Below, one piece after another: positions 7,722 to 16,953 of a stretch of 47,319 nucleotides of DNA. Below the pieces are notes generated by a model that ran no database searches, was not told the DNA's origin, and saw only the letters and a list, made by a program, of their open reading frames with translations. The stretch lies in NCBI RefSeq assembly GCF_017874545.1, contig NZ_JAGGLT010000027.1, positions 1 through 47,319 of the forward strand, read 5' to 3'. The stretch is from Thermoanaerobacterium butyriciformans. Its GTDB lineage: Bacteria > Bacillota > Thermoanaerobacteria > Thermoanaerobacterales > Thermoanaerobacteraceae. Made by a program: the position numbers and the translations under genes. Position 1 is the stretch's first letter. The number at the start of each line of letters is the position of its first letter.

Positions 7722-9206
7722 ATGTCTGATAAAATAAATTTTAATGTTATAAAGCCTATTGATGAGGCAAGATATCTTACTGCTGAAAATGCATCAAGGT
7801 ATCGCCTCATCATGCGATATTTTTACCAGAACTATGAGCAGCTTAGATACTGGTTATCTAAAGAGGATGTATATAATTATGTAAAAGGTTTTGATTTGTT
7901 TTACGATTATACGATGGAAAAGTGTGAGCAGGATTTAAAGTCTCTGACAGAGTGGAAAAACTTAATAGCTGAGCAGGACACTGGAAGAGCTCAATCTGCA
8001 GAAGAATTTAAAAATAAGAAATTTAGATATATGCTTAGCGAGTATTCGATAGAGATAGAAAGGATGACAATTAATCTAGAAAAAATAAAAGGCTATGGTG
8101 GTTCCCTAGATCCATCTTTATTTCAGAGATTGTATGAAAACTTAAAGAAAATTGATGATATATCTAAAAGCGATGACTTAGAAGCTGTGTACCGCTGGTG
8201 GAAAGATTTTACTTCTGATTTTGAAAATATTTATCACAATGCTATAGACTACATTGCTAGTTTGCAAAGTTCAAATGCAGATGAACTCATGAAGACTGAT
8301 GCTTTCTTAATATACAAAGACAAACTTACTGAGTATTTAAGAGGATATATAAAGGATCTACAGAGATTCTCTCAGGTTATTGTATCGCTTTTAAATAAGA
8401 TTGATAAAAAGTCATTAGATAGTATCGTAGAAAAATTGCTGCTTTATGAGGAGAATATACCGAGGTTGGATAAAGACTTTGATATTAATGACGTCAAAGA
8501 AAATATATTAAGCAAGTGGGAGAACATAGTATTTTGGTTTAGAGGAAATGGCGATGAAGATAGTGAGGCATATAGGCTTCTTGAGATATCAAATGAGATA
8601 ATAAGAAAGATTACAATGTATGCAGCTAGAATTTCTGAAAACAGGTTAAGGACTGCCAGCAGGAAAAGTGAATATATAAAGCTTTCAAAGATATTTGCAA
8701 ATACCGATGATATAGGATATGCACATAAGCTTTCATCAGCCGTATTTGGAGTTTTTCACACGCGACATTTGTACGGCGATTTTGACAAAAGGACTGAAAG
8801 CATAAATGAAAGCGTATGGGATGATGTGCCATGTAAATTCTTGATAAGGCCTAAGACGAGAAGTTATACACAATCCACAAAGACAAATGCTATAATAGAT
8901 AGGGTAGAAGAAAAAGAGATGTGCTTAAGGCAGTACCTTGAAGAAAGACACAGTGAGATTGAGGAAATATCAAAGTATATTATTGACGGAAAGATAGTTT
9001 TAAAAGAGTTACCAATAATTAAGCCTTTTATAAGGACAACCCTTTTAAATTGGATAAGCAAATCCTTAAATCAGCCTAAAAATATAGCTAAATCAGAAGA
9101 TGGCAGGACATACAAAGTCAGCATTTCAAGGAACAAGACGATAACTTTAAATTGCACAGATGGTGTCCTTGAAATGCCTGATATAACGATAGAGTTTTTA
9201 GATTGA
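7722..9206 (+). CDS. jetA: Wadjet type II protein JetA (TIGR02677/DUF2397 family)
   Basis: A 494-residue, largely helical protein that I recognise as TIGR02677 (DUF2397), the first protein of type II Wadjet. In the known architecture JetA is the kleisin-like subunit that bridges the SMC dimer of JetC and holds the JetB KITE dimer. Visible features are the N-terminal ENASRYRLIMRYFYQNYEQL, a central helical stretch, and the conserved-looking tail region after residue 340 (FGVFHTRHLYGD). AAAGGTGA lies six bases before ATG 7722 and overlaps the stop of the tautomerase gene. The identification is supported by the fixed gene order with the next three genes. The system recognises and cleaves small circular plasmids. 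Confidence 0.88.
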   Translation: MSDKINFNVIKPIDEARYLTAENASRYRLIMRYFYQNYEQLRYWLSKEDVYNYVKGFDLFYDYTMEKCEQDLKSLTEWKNLIAEQDTGRAQSAEEFKNKKFRYMLSEYSIEIERMTINLEKIKGYGGSLDPSLFQRLYENLKKIDDISKSDDLEAVYRWWKDFTSDFENIYHNAIDYIASLQSSNADELMKTDAFLIYKDKLTEYLRGYIKDLQRFSQVIVSLLNKIDKKSLDSIVEKLLLYEENIPRLDKDFDINDVKENILSKWENIVFWFRGNGDEDSEAYRLLEISNEIIRKITMYAARISENRLRTASRKSEYIKLSKIFANTDDIGYAHKLSSAVFGVFHTRHLYGDFDKRTESINESVWDDVPCKFLIRPKTRSYTQSTKTNAIIDRVEEKEMCLRQYLEERHSEIEEISKYIIDGKIVLKELPIIKPFIRTTLLNWISKSLNQPKNIAKSEDGRTYKVSISRNKTITLNCTDGVLEMPDITIEFLD

Positions 9207-9223
9207 TACGGTGGTGTTTTTAG

Positions 9224-10360
9224 TTGGAGGAACTTAAAATACTTTTAGAGAACTTTTGGGTTACAAAAGATGATACAGAAATTTTTAATAGAATACGTGA
9301 CAATGAAAAGAAATTAAGATTATTTGTAGAAGATAAGTTAGGATATCGGCTTATTGTGAATCCGCTTCTTATAAAGTTGGAGAAGATACCGAGCGATGCT
9401 GAAGAGTGGATGGGGATCGAAGAATTTCAAAGTCCTATGGACTATGCGTTTTTATGCCTTCTCCTTGCATTTTTAGAGGATATGGGCATAGGTGATCAAT
9501 TTATACTATCAAATATAACTGAGTATATCGAGATGCAGTATGATGGCATAGAAAGCGTTGACTGGACCCTTTTTAAGCATAGAAAGTCCCTTGTAAGAGT
9601 ACTTAATTTTGCAGAAAAAATGGAAATGATAAAAGTCGATGATGGAGAGCAGGAAAGATTTACTGATAATCGTGATATAGAGGTTTTATATGAAAATACA
9701 GGACTTTCTAGGTATTTTATGAGAATTATGAACAGCGAAATAGGCGAAGAAATGACGATGAAAGATTTTATGAAGGACGACAGGTATGAAGACAACAAGG
9801 TTCTTGAGAGAAGGCATAGGGTTTACAGAAAACTTCTTTTATCACCAGCCGTTTACTATGAAGGACCTGACGACCAAGATTTTATCTACATAAAAAATTA
9901 TAGAAATACGATAGAAAAAGATTTTGACGATTATCTCGATGCGAAGCTGCACATTCATAAAACATCTGCATATATAATTTTCAATGAAAATAAGTTTGCA
10001 ACATCTTATTTCCCAGACAATAAAAATATATCTGATATAGTGCTTCAAATCGCCTATGTTTTAAGAGAGATGATAGATTCAGGCAATTTAAATATAGGAG
10101 TAGATGACACCATTGAAATTACAGAAGGACAATTTATGAATATCATATCTGATGTGAAGAATAGGTTTAAAAGCGGATGGAGCAAGATATACGCTGATAT
10201 GAATGATGATAAATTATTTAGTGAGATTACAGAATTTATGAAAAGCTGGAAAATGGCGATATACAATGATGATACACACTCATATACTTTGATGCCGATC
10301 TTAGGAAAGTTTATTGGCGAATATCGAAGTGATTTTAAAGGAGCAATTCAAAATGGATGA
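9224..10360 (+). CDS. jetB: Wadjet type II protein JetB (TIGR02678/DUF2398 family)
   Basis: A 378-residue TIGR02678-like protein. The N-terminus contains LLENFWVTKDDTEIFNRIRD and then GYRLIVNPLLIKLEKIPSDAE, hallmarks of this family, with winged-helix-like segments later. It corresponds to the KITE-type subunit of the SMC complex. The start is TTG at 9224: an in-frame TAG lies directly before it, GGTGGTG sits eight bases upstream and there is no early ATG. Its stop overlaps the start of jetC by eight bases (ATGGATGA), implying coupled translation. Part of the same operon. Confidence 0.87.
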   Translation: MEELKILLENFWVTKDDTEIFNRIRDNEKKLRLFVEDKLGYRLIVNPLLIKLEKIPSDAEEWMGIEEFQSPMDYAFLCLLLAFLEDMGIGDQFILSNITEYIEMQYDGIESVDWTLFKHRKSLVRVLNFAEKMEMIKVDDGEQERFTDNRDIEVLYENTGLSRYFMRIMNSEIGEEMTMKDFMKDDRYEDNKVLERRHRVYRKLLLSPAVYYEGPDDQDFIYIKNYRNTIEKDFDDYLDAKLHIHKTSAYIIFNENKFATSYFPDNKNISDIVLQIAYVLREMIDSGNLNIGVDDTIEITEGQFMNIISDVKNRFKSGWSKIYADMNDDKLFSEITEFMKSWKMAIYNDDTHSYTLMPILGKFIGEYRSDFKGAIQNG

Positions 10361-13300
10361 TAGATGGATAATTAATAGAGCTGGTCTTCTTAACTTTTGG
10401 TATTATGATGATGAAGTATTTGAGTTTTCTGGAGGAAGGCTTCTTCTAAGAGGTTCCAATGGTTCAGGAAAATCTGTAACTATGCAGAGCTTCATACCTC
10501 TTCTTTTAGATGGCAATAAAAGCCCTGAAAGATTGGATTCATTTGGTTCAAGGGCTAGAAGGCTTGAAGACTATCTCCTAGGTGAAGAAGATGTAAATGG
10601 AATTGACGAGAGAACTGGCTATCTTTATATGGAATTTAAGAGGGAAAATAAGGATAATTATATCTCTATAGGCATAGGCCTTAAAGCAAAAAGACATCAA
10701 AGTATGGATTTTTGGGGATTTATTATTAAAGATGGACGGCGTATAGGCATTGACATATTGCTTTACAAGTTAGAGACAGGAATGGATGGGAAAAGAGTCA
10801 AAATACCTCTATCCAAAAAAGAGCTTAAAAATTGCATTGGAAGTGGAGGAGAAGTAGTTGACACACAAAGAGAATACATGGAATTAGTAAATAAAAATAT
10901 ATTTGGCTTTTCAAGCATTGATGATTATGATGAACTTATAAAGCTTTTAATACAGCTTAGAAGTCCAAAGCTTTCTAATGATCTAAGACCAACGCATATT
11001 TACGACATATTGAATGCGTCTCTTTCACCTTTGACAGATGATGATTTAAGACCTATGTCTGAAACGATAGAAAATATGGATCAGATAAAGCTGCATCTGG
11101 ACTCGCTGAATAAAAACATGAAATCTTTAAAAAAGCTGAAAAATGAATACGACAGGTATAATAAGTTTATGCTTTATTATAAAGCAGAGAAACTTTTGAT
11201 GCAGAAAAATGAGCTTTCTAAAGTGCAAAAACAAAGCGAGGAAATAAAGCAAAGCATCGAAAAAAATAATCAGGATGTTTTACAAGGAGAAGGTAAAATA
11301 TCGGAACTTGCAAGCGAGCTTCAGGCATTGAAAAATAAAGAATTTCAATTAAGGAAAAATGATGCTTTTAATACACAAAGAGAACTTGTTGAAGAAGAAA
11401 ATATTTTAAAACAATATAGAAAAGACAAGGATTTAAAAGAGATTCAGCTTAAAAAGAAACAAGAGAGATATTTTGAAATAGAAAAAGAATTAAAGAATCT
11501 TGAAAACAGAGAATATTCAATTGATAAAAATATAAAGGACAATCTTGAATGTATGGCATCCATATCTGAAGAAGTTAATTTTGATGAGCACAGTTTCTCA
11601 GAAGAAGAATTGAAGAAGTCGTATGGCAAAGATTTTGACTTTGACTTTTGGAACAACTCACTAAAAGAGTATACAGGAAAAGTGAGAAAGGCATTAGATG
11701 CCATAAATGAGGAGGCAGAGGCAAATCAAAGGTACAATGATGCATTGTTAGAAGAAGATAGATTGAGAAAGGCAAATGAGGATTTAAAGCGAAAAGTCAA
11801 TGAAATTGAGATTTTATTTGATGAAGAAAAGAACAGGTTTATCGATAAAATTTATGATTGGTCAGATACGAATAAACTTTTGAAGCTTAATAGAGAGGAC
11901 ATTGAAAAACTTGCTAGGCTTGTACTGTCATATGGTGAGACAAGCGTCTACGAAGATCTGATATCATCTATAAGGAAGCCATACGATGATATCAGGGGAA
12001 GACTACAGATGGATATGCTTAAAGTCGAAAATGAGTTGGACTTAAAAAATTCCCAGCTTGATGAAAAAGAAGAGGAACTAAGAAAATGGAAAGAGATGGA
12101 GGATCCTGAGCCAGAGCGCAATACAGAAGTTTTAGAAAACAGAAAAAGACTGGATAAAGCAGGAATAGCATATGTACCCTTTTATAAAGCGATTGATTTT
12201 AAAAATGATATAGATGATGATACAAAGGGGAATATCGAATCAGCTCTTATAGATATGGGAATCTTGGACGCACTTATTGTTTCAAGAAGTGATTTAGACA
12301 GAGCAATGAAAATGGATAAGGGCATGGCAGACAAGTATATTGCTCCGGGGACTTTTAACATGAAGCTTAATGTATTGCAGTATTTTAATGTTGTCGATTC
12401 AAATAGCGGTGTCAGCTTAGATGAAATTTCAGATGCCTTAAGCAACGTATTTATCTATGAGGAAGAAAATGCAACATATATAAATGATGATGGTACGTAT
12501 GGAATAGGGATTTTAAAGGGGAAAGCAGCAGGAAATTTAAAGTCAAGATATATAGGTTTTGAATCGAGAAGGCGCTTTAGAGATGAAATGATATCATCAA
12601 TAGCCAAGGAAATAAGCGCCATAAAAGATGAAATAAGAGAACTAAACGATAGACAATTGTCGATAAAGTCCCAATTAAGTGACCTAGATATTGAATATAA
12701 AAATTTTCCAAAAAAAGATGATTTGGAAGAAGCGCTAAGAGAATTGAAAGAAGCACAATCGAATCAAAAATTTACTGAGATTAAGTTGAACGATGCAATA
12801 CTTACTGCTAAAAAGTTTTTTGATGTGCTTCAAGAAAAGAGAGCAGTTGTAAGGAAATTGACATCGGGAATTGGCATACATGTAGATGTGAAATCTTACG
12901 AAGATGCTTTAGGCGAATTAGATGAGTACAAAAATCTTCTACAGAAATTACAGATAAATTACAATAGCTATATTACTGTTTTAAGAAGCATAGAGACTAG
13001 AAAAATGCAGAAACAGGATATCGAGTATGACATTGATAATTACAAGTTTGAGATTGATGTATTAGATACGAAGATAAAAAACAGCGTAGAAAAGATCAAT
13101 GTATTAAAAGAAACCATTGAAAAACTTGGTATAGAGGACCTTCAAAATGAACTTTCACAGTGCATGAAGAGGATTGACGATATACCAAAGGAAATAAATG
13201 ATTTAACTGCTAAAAATGCTGCTCTTAAAGAGAGAGTAGTCCTGCAAGAAAAAGAATATGAAAGATTGAGAGAAGAACTAAGAAAAAACCAGGATATTCT

Positions 13301-14525
13301 AAACATATACGATAAAGGATTAAAAGGTGAAATAGCGCTGGGATTTATTGATGAGTTTACAAATCTAGATGATATGTATAAAGCAGCGAAGACCATTCAA
13401 TCACAGTACAAAGAGATGTTTGCAAAGTTTGATAAAGATAGTGCAACAGAAAAGCTTAGAAATGCATTTTACGTTTGTATAAATGAACTTGTGGAATTTG
13501 GTCTTTCATTAGATGTAGTAGAAAATGAACAAAGTGATGTTGGTATTGATAATTATCAGGAAATATATAAAGATTTAAGAAGATATCAGATAACAGCAAA
13601 AGTAAATGACAAAAAGATATCTCTTTATGGGCTGTACAACATGATCGATGAAGATATAAAGATAAACGAAAACCTTATGAAGGAAAAAGATAGGCAGCTT
13701 TTTGAGGACATAATCATGCACAATGTAGGACGCAAGATTAGAAGCAGAATCTTTAAAGCAGAAGAATGGGTTAAAAAGATGAATAACTTAATGTCTCAAC
13801 GTGATACTTCAAGCGGTCTTAAGTTTCAATTAGAATGGAAGCCAAAAGCTGCTACAAATGAGCAAGAACTTAATACGAGGGAGCTTGTGGAACTTTTGAA
13901 GCTTGATGCAGATATGATGAAAGAAGAAGATTTTAATTTAGTAGTTAATCACTTTAGATCAAAGGTTGAAAGTGCAAAGAAAATATATGAAGAAAACAGC
14001 AGCAGTGATACATTCCACCAAATAATGAAGAGCATTCTCGACTATAGAGACTGGTTTGAGTTTAAGCTGTATTTCAAAAAAGAAGGGGAAAATCGCAAAG
14101 AACTTACAAATAATGCCTTTTACAAGTTTAGCGGCGGAGAGAAAGCCATGGCTATGTACATACCTCTTTTCTCAGCCGTGTACTCAATGTATCAATCAGC
14201 GTCATCACAAGCTCCAAAGATTATATCACTTGATGAAGCTTTTGCGGGAGTGGACGACAACAACATAAGGGATATGTTTAAGCTTATAGAAGACTTAGGA
14301 TTAAATTTCATCATGAACTCTCAAGTTCTGTGGGGAGATTATGATACGGTGCCAGAGCTATCTATATACGAGCTTATAAGACCTAAAAATGCAAGTTATG
14401 TGTCTTTGATAAAGTATAAGTGGGATGGAAAGATTAGGCATTTAGTTACTGGAATTGAAGAAAATGTTGAAGAAGCAGATGATTTTTCATATGATGAGGT
14501 TGCATTTACAAGAGTAGGTGAGTAG
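10353..14525 (+). CDS. jetC: Wadjet type II SMC-like ATPase JetC (TIGR02680 family)
   Basis: A 1390-residue SMC/MukB/SbcC-type ATPase. Walker A GSNGSGKS is at residues 34-41. Two long Lys/Glu-rich coiled-coil arms (about 255-590 and 800-1110) flank a globular hinge region. The signature FSGGEKAMAMY is at about 1259-1269 and Walker B IISLDEAF at 1290-1297, with D1294 and E1295 for catalysis. All ATPase motifs are intact. In the Wadjet family this subunit loop-extrudes DNA and measures plasmid size. ATG 10353 has AAAGGAG about nine bases upstream and overlaps the end of jetB. Its stop directly abuts the jetD start. Confidence 0.92.
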   Translation: MDDRWIINRAGLLNFWYYDDEVFEFSGGRLLLRGSNGSGKSVTMQSFIPLLLDGNKSPERLDSFGSRARRLEDYLLGEEDVNGIDERTGYLYMEFKRENKDNYISIGIGLKAKRHQSMDFWGFIIKDGRRIGIDILLYKLETGMDGKRVKIPLSKKELKNCIGSGGEVVDTQREYMELVNKNIFGFSSIDDYDELIKLLIQLRSPKLSNDLRPTHIYDILNASLSPLTDDDLRPMSETIENMDQIKLHLDSLNKNMKSLKKLKNEYDRYNKFMLYYKAEKLLMQKNELSKVQKQSEEIKQSIEKNNQDVLQGEGKISELASELQALKNKEFQLRKNDAFNTQRELVEEENILKQYRKDKDLKEIQLKKKQERYFEIEKELKNLENREYSIDKNIKDNLECMASISEEVNFDEHSFSEEELKKSYGKDFDFDFWNNSLKEYTGKVRKALDAINEEAEANQRYNDALLEEDRLRKANEDLKRKVNEIEILFDEEKNRFIDKIYDWSDTNKLLKLNREDIEKLARLVLSYGETSVYEDLISSIRKPYDDIRGRLQMDMLKVENELDLKNSQLDEKEEELRKWKEMEDPEPERNTEVLENRKRLDKAGIAYVPFYKAIDFKNDIDDDTKGNIESALIDMGILDALIVSRSDLDRAMKMDKGMADKYIAPGTFNMKLNVLQYFNVVDSNSGVSLDEISDALSNVFIYEEENATYINDDGTYGIGILKGKAAGNLKSRYIGFESRRRFRDEMISSIAKEISAIKDEIRELNDRQLSIKSQLSDLDIEYKNFPKKDDLEEALRELKEAQSNQKFTEIKLNDAILTAKKFFDVLQEKRAVVRKLTSGIGIHVDVKSYEDALGELDEYKNLLQKLQINYNSYITVLRSIETRKMQKQDIEYDIDNYKFEIDVLDTKIKNSVEKINVLKETIEKLGIEDLQNELSQCMKRIDDIPKEINDLTAKNAALKERVVLQEKEYERLREELRKNQDILNIYDKGLKGEIALGFIDEFTNLDDMYKAAKTIQSQYKEMFAKFDKDSATEKLRNAFYVCINELVEFGLSLDVVENEQSDVGIDNYQEIYKDLRRYQITAKVNDKKISLYGLYNMIDEDIKINENLMKEKDRQLFEDIIMHNVGRKIRSRIFKAEEWVKKMNNLMSQRDTSSGLKFQLEWKPKAATNEQELNTRELVELLKLDADMMKEEDFNLVVNHFRSKVESAKKIYEENSSSDTFHQIMKSILDYRDWFEFKLYFKKEGENRKELTNNAFYKFSGGEKAMAMYIPLFSAVYSMYQSASSQAPKIISLDEAFAGVDDNNIRDMFKLIEDLGLNFIMNSQVLWGDYDTVPELSIYELIRPKNASYVSLIKYKWDGKIRHLVTGIEENVEEADDFSYDEVAFTRVGE

Positions 14526-15812
14526 ATGAAAGCTGAAGACATAGATTTCTTTAAAAGAAACAAAGGGTATAAAAGGATATTTAAAGCTATTAGGGATAAG
14601 TATAAAAGCATAGGAAGGATAGGCGGTGTAATCAAACTCGATGATTTGACGGATTCGGAAAAAGAAATTTTGTCTAGTCATTTTAAAAAAGACTTTAGCA
14701 AGCGAAAATCGGTAAATATCGAGGTCAATAAATTTGCAGAGACATTTTTAAATACGAGATTTGAAGAGTACAGCTTGATTGATATATTAGAATCATATTT
14801 TGATGAAAAGCTGACCAGCAAAAAAGATGATATGTACCAGTATGCAAATGAAAAAGAAAAGTTCTTTAATAGATTTTTGTCTGATTATGAGGGGTCAAAG
14901 TGTTGGCAATGGTTGAAATCTGTTTATGAAAATAAGGCTGTAGGAGCAAGAACGATAAACCAAAGATATGATAGTGATCGCACTTTGTTAAGCAGAGATA
15001 TAAAATACGTTTGTGATGCATTGAATAGACTTCCAGTTTATGAAGGAAAGAAGCTAAGGTTGCCGGTCTTTTCATCGTATATCACTAGAGATCCGCATGG
15101 ATTTGATGTAAACACTGACTGCGGTAAAATGCTCATAAATGCATTGGCTACGATTTTTGGAGTTACTGATATAAAAAATTCCGAGGAAGTTGCTGAGCTT
15201 TTTTATAGAGCTGGCATCGTGATTGATGAGATATCGAATTTTGTGACGCTTAAAGGGCTTTTGGCTTATAGTACAGACGAGTGTAACAAGGTATTTAAAG
15301 CAGCGTATGAGTGCAATGAAGTTTTGCAAGTACCGCTTTACAATCTTAGTGAGATGGACAGGGTTGAGAGTCCCTCAAAAAAAGTATTTGTGTTAGAAAA
15401 TCCAGGTGTTTTTTTGTCCGTATGTGACTTTATAAAGAAACCTGTTCCACTTGTCTGCGCATATGGCCAGCCCAGATTATCACTGCTTGTCCTCTTAGAT
15501 ATGCTATATAAAAATGGTACAGACATATATTATTCAGGTGATTTTGACCCTGAAGGAATACAAATAGCGCATAGACTTTTCAAGAGATATCCTGACAGAT
15601 TTCATTTTTGGAGGTATGATGTTGAGGACTACATAAAAGCCTTGTCAGATAAGACATTGACGGAATCAAGGCTTAAAATGCTAGATAAAATCGATACGGC
15701 TCAATTAAAGCCTTTAGCAGACAAAATGAGATTATTGAAAAAAGCTGGATATCAAGAGCTTATTCTTGATGATATTATTAAAGATGTATTGTCTATAAAT
15801 TCATTATTTTAA
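14526..15812 (+). CDS. jetD: Wadjet type II Toprim nuclease JetD (TIGR02679/DUF2399)
   Basis: A 428-residue protein of the TIGR02679 family. It has an N-terminal DUF3323-like half followed by a Toprim-type DUF2399 domain. The Toprim glutamate lies in FVLENPG (E291) and the acidic pair in SGDFDPEG (D339, D341), with E343 beyond, so the metal-binding set appears intact. In Wadjet this topoisomerase VI-like subunit makes the DNA cut once the SMC complex stalls. It begins on the base after the jetC stop with TAGGTGA upstream, and a hairpin terminator follows its stop. It is the last gene of the operon. Confidence 0.88.
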   Translation: MKAEDIDFFKRNKGYKRIFKAIRDKYKSIGRIGGVIKLDDLTDSEKEILSSHFKKDFSKRKSVNIEVNKFAETFLNTRFEEYSLIDILESYFDEKLTSKKDDMYQYANEKEKFFNRFLSDYEGSKCWQWLKSVYENKAVGARTINQRYDSDRTLLSRDIKYVCDALNRLPVYEGKKLRLPVFSSYITRDPHGFDVNTDCGKMLINALATIFGVTDIKNSEEVAELFYRAGIVIDEISNFVTLKGLLAYSTDECNKVFKAAYECNEVLQVPLYNLSEMDRVESPSKKVFVLENPGVFLSVCDFIKKPVPLVCAYGQPRLSLLVLLDMLYKNGTDIYYSGDFDPEGIQIAHRLFKRYPDRFHFWRYDVEDYIKALSDKTLTESRLKMLDKIDTAQLKPLADKMRLLKKAGYQELILDDIIKDVLSINSLF

Positions 15813-15825
15813 GTGTATAATAAAA

Positions 15826-15873
15826 AATGAGCATAACATTTAATTTTATGGATTGCTATGCTCATTACTTATT
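15826..15873. terminator. Terminator between jetD and the Rpn gene
   Basis: AATGAGCATA (15826-15835) pairs with TATGCTCATT (15857-15866), followed by ACTTATTTTTAATTT on the plus strand and AAAAAATT-type bases on the other side. It lies between two convergent genes and can end both transcripts. Confidence 0.65.
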
Positions 15874-15874
15874 T

Positions 15875-16702
15875 TTAATTTATCAATTTTTTTATTTCTT
15901 CTTTTGCTAATTCTGTAATCTTGGCTATTTTATCAATGTCCATACCTTCTTCTAATAATTTTTTTGCTATTGCAATTTTTTCTTCTTTTGCGCCTCTTTC
16001 AATACCTTTTTCAATACCTTTTTCAATTATCATTTTATACGTCTCAGATTCTTCAATTCTAAACATTCTTACCACCTCCGAAAAAACTTTCTCAATAATT
16101 TCTCTTTTAAAAACTATACCTGATAATATCTCTGCCTTAAATGCTATGTCCTTCTTTTTGTTTATGTCCAAAGGAATGTCTTTTATGGCTTCAAGACATC
16201 TTTCCAGATATTTTTCCCCTTCTTCTTTCCTTCTATTTTGGTCCATCAATGGAAGAAGTGAATATAAGTCATAATAATCTGTTTCTACGACATCAGTATA
16301 TTTTATTTCACCAACGTTTATGATCTTATATCTATAGTCTAATGTGTTTTGTTCTCCAAAGTCGTAACTTAAGCTATTTGCCATTTTCACATTGTTTTTT
16401 CCTATATAAACGACTATCTGATACGGTAAGAGATTGTGCTTTTCCATTATCTCAAGCGAATATCGAAGCATCCTATAAGGCATTTTTTCGTCATTATCTG
16501 ATTGAAACTCTATATGCACAGCTACATTTCCTTTGTCTGTAGTACATTTGAATATCATGTCGCTGTCTCTCCGTTCAACTCTTGCAAATTCTATATTAAG
16601 TTCATCGATTTTTGTATATTGCAATCCGAGAAAATAGCTCATTATGTCATCAGCCATATCAGAAAAAATATTTTTCATCGTTATATCGTATTTTTGGCTC
16701 AT
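15875..16702 (-). CDS. Rpn family recombination-promoting nuclease/putative transposase
   Basis: A 275-residue PD-(D/E)xK-type protein. The N-terminal core runs from KYDITMKNIFSD to the acidic site in RRDSDMIF (D46/D48) and the HIEFQSDND strand (E65, Q67). It then continues YRMLRYSLEIM and an IVVYIG strand. The C-terminus is a repeated GIEKGIERGAKEEKIAIAKK helix, as in many Rpn proteins. RpnA homologues promote RecA-independent recombination and some act as abortive-infection nucleases or are linked to transposition. GGAAGGA lies just before the ATG. It is complete, convergent with the Wadjet operon and separated from it by a terminator only. Confidence 0.85.
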   Translation of the reverse strand: MSQKYDITMKNIFSDMADDIMSYFLGLQYTKIDELNIEFARVERRDSDMIFKCTTDKGNVAVHIEFQSDNDEKMPYRMLRYSLEIMEKHNLLPYQIVVYIGKNNVKMANSLSYDFGEQNTLDYRYKIINVGEIKYTDVVETDYYDLYSLLPLMDQNRRKEEGEKYLERCLEAIKDIPLDINKKKDIAFKAEILSGIVFKREIIEKVFSEVVRMFRIEESETYKMIIEKGIEKGIERGAKEEKIAIAKKLLEEGMDIDKIAKITELAKEEIKKLIN

Positions 16703-16889
16703 ATTTCTTCCTTCCGTTTCTCTTTTTATTATAAATATTATATCATATAGTTTTATAAAAAGACATGGTTAAGAAATGACAATGAAATATAATATCACAG
16801 TTATAGCATTAATTACGGGCTTTTTGATAATAATGAACAAAATTTATAGATAATTCAAGGTTAATTTGATAAAATTTTAATGATGCGAC

Positions 16890-16917
16890 TTGTGAATGTA
16901 ATATTTTAGTATATAAT
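16890..16917 (+). promoter_or_regulatory. Promoter of the phosphohexomutase gene
   Basis: TTGTGA (16890-16895), 16 bases, TATAAT (16912-16917), followed by AAAGGAGGGAG before the start at 16954. The rest of the gap from 16703 is AT-rich with nothing else recognisable. Confidence 0.5.
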
Positions 16918-16953
16918 ATTATATGAAACGCTAATTTTAAAGGAGGGAGTTTT

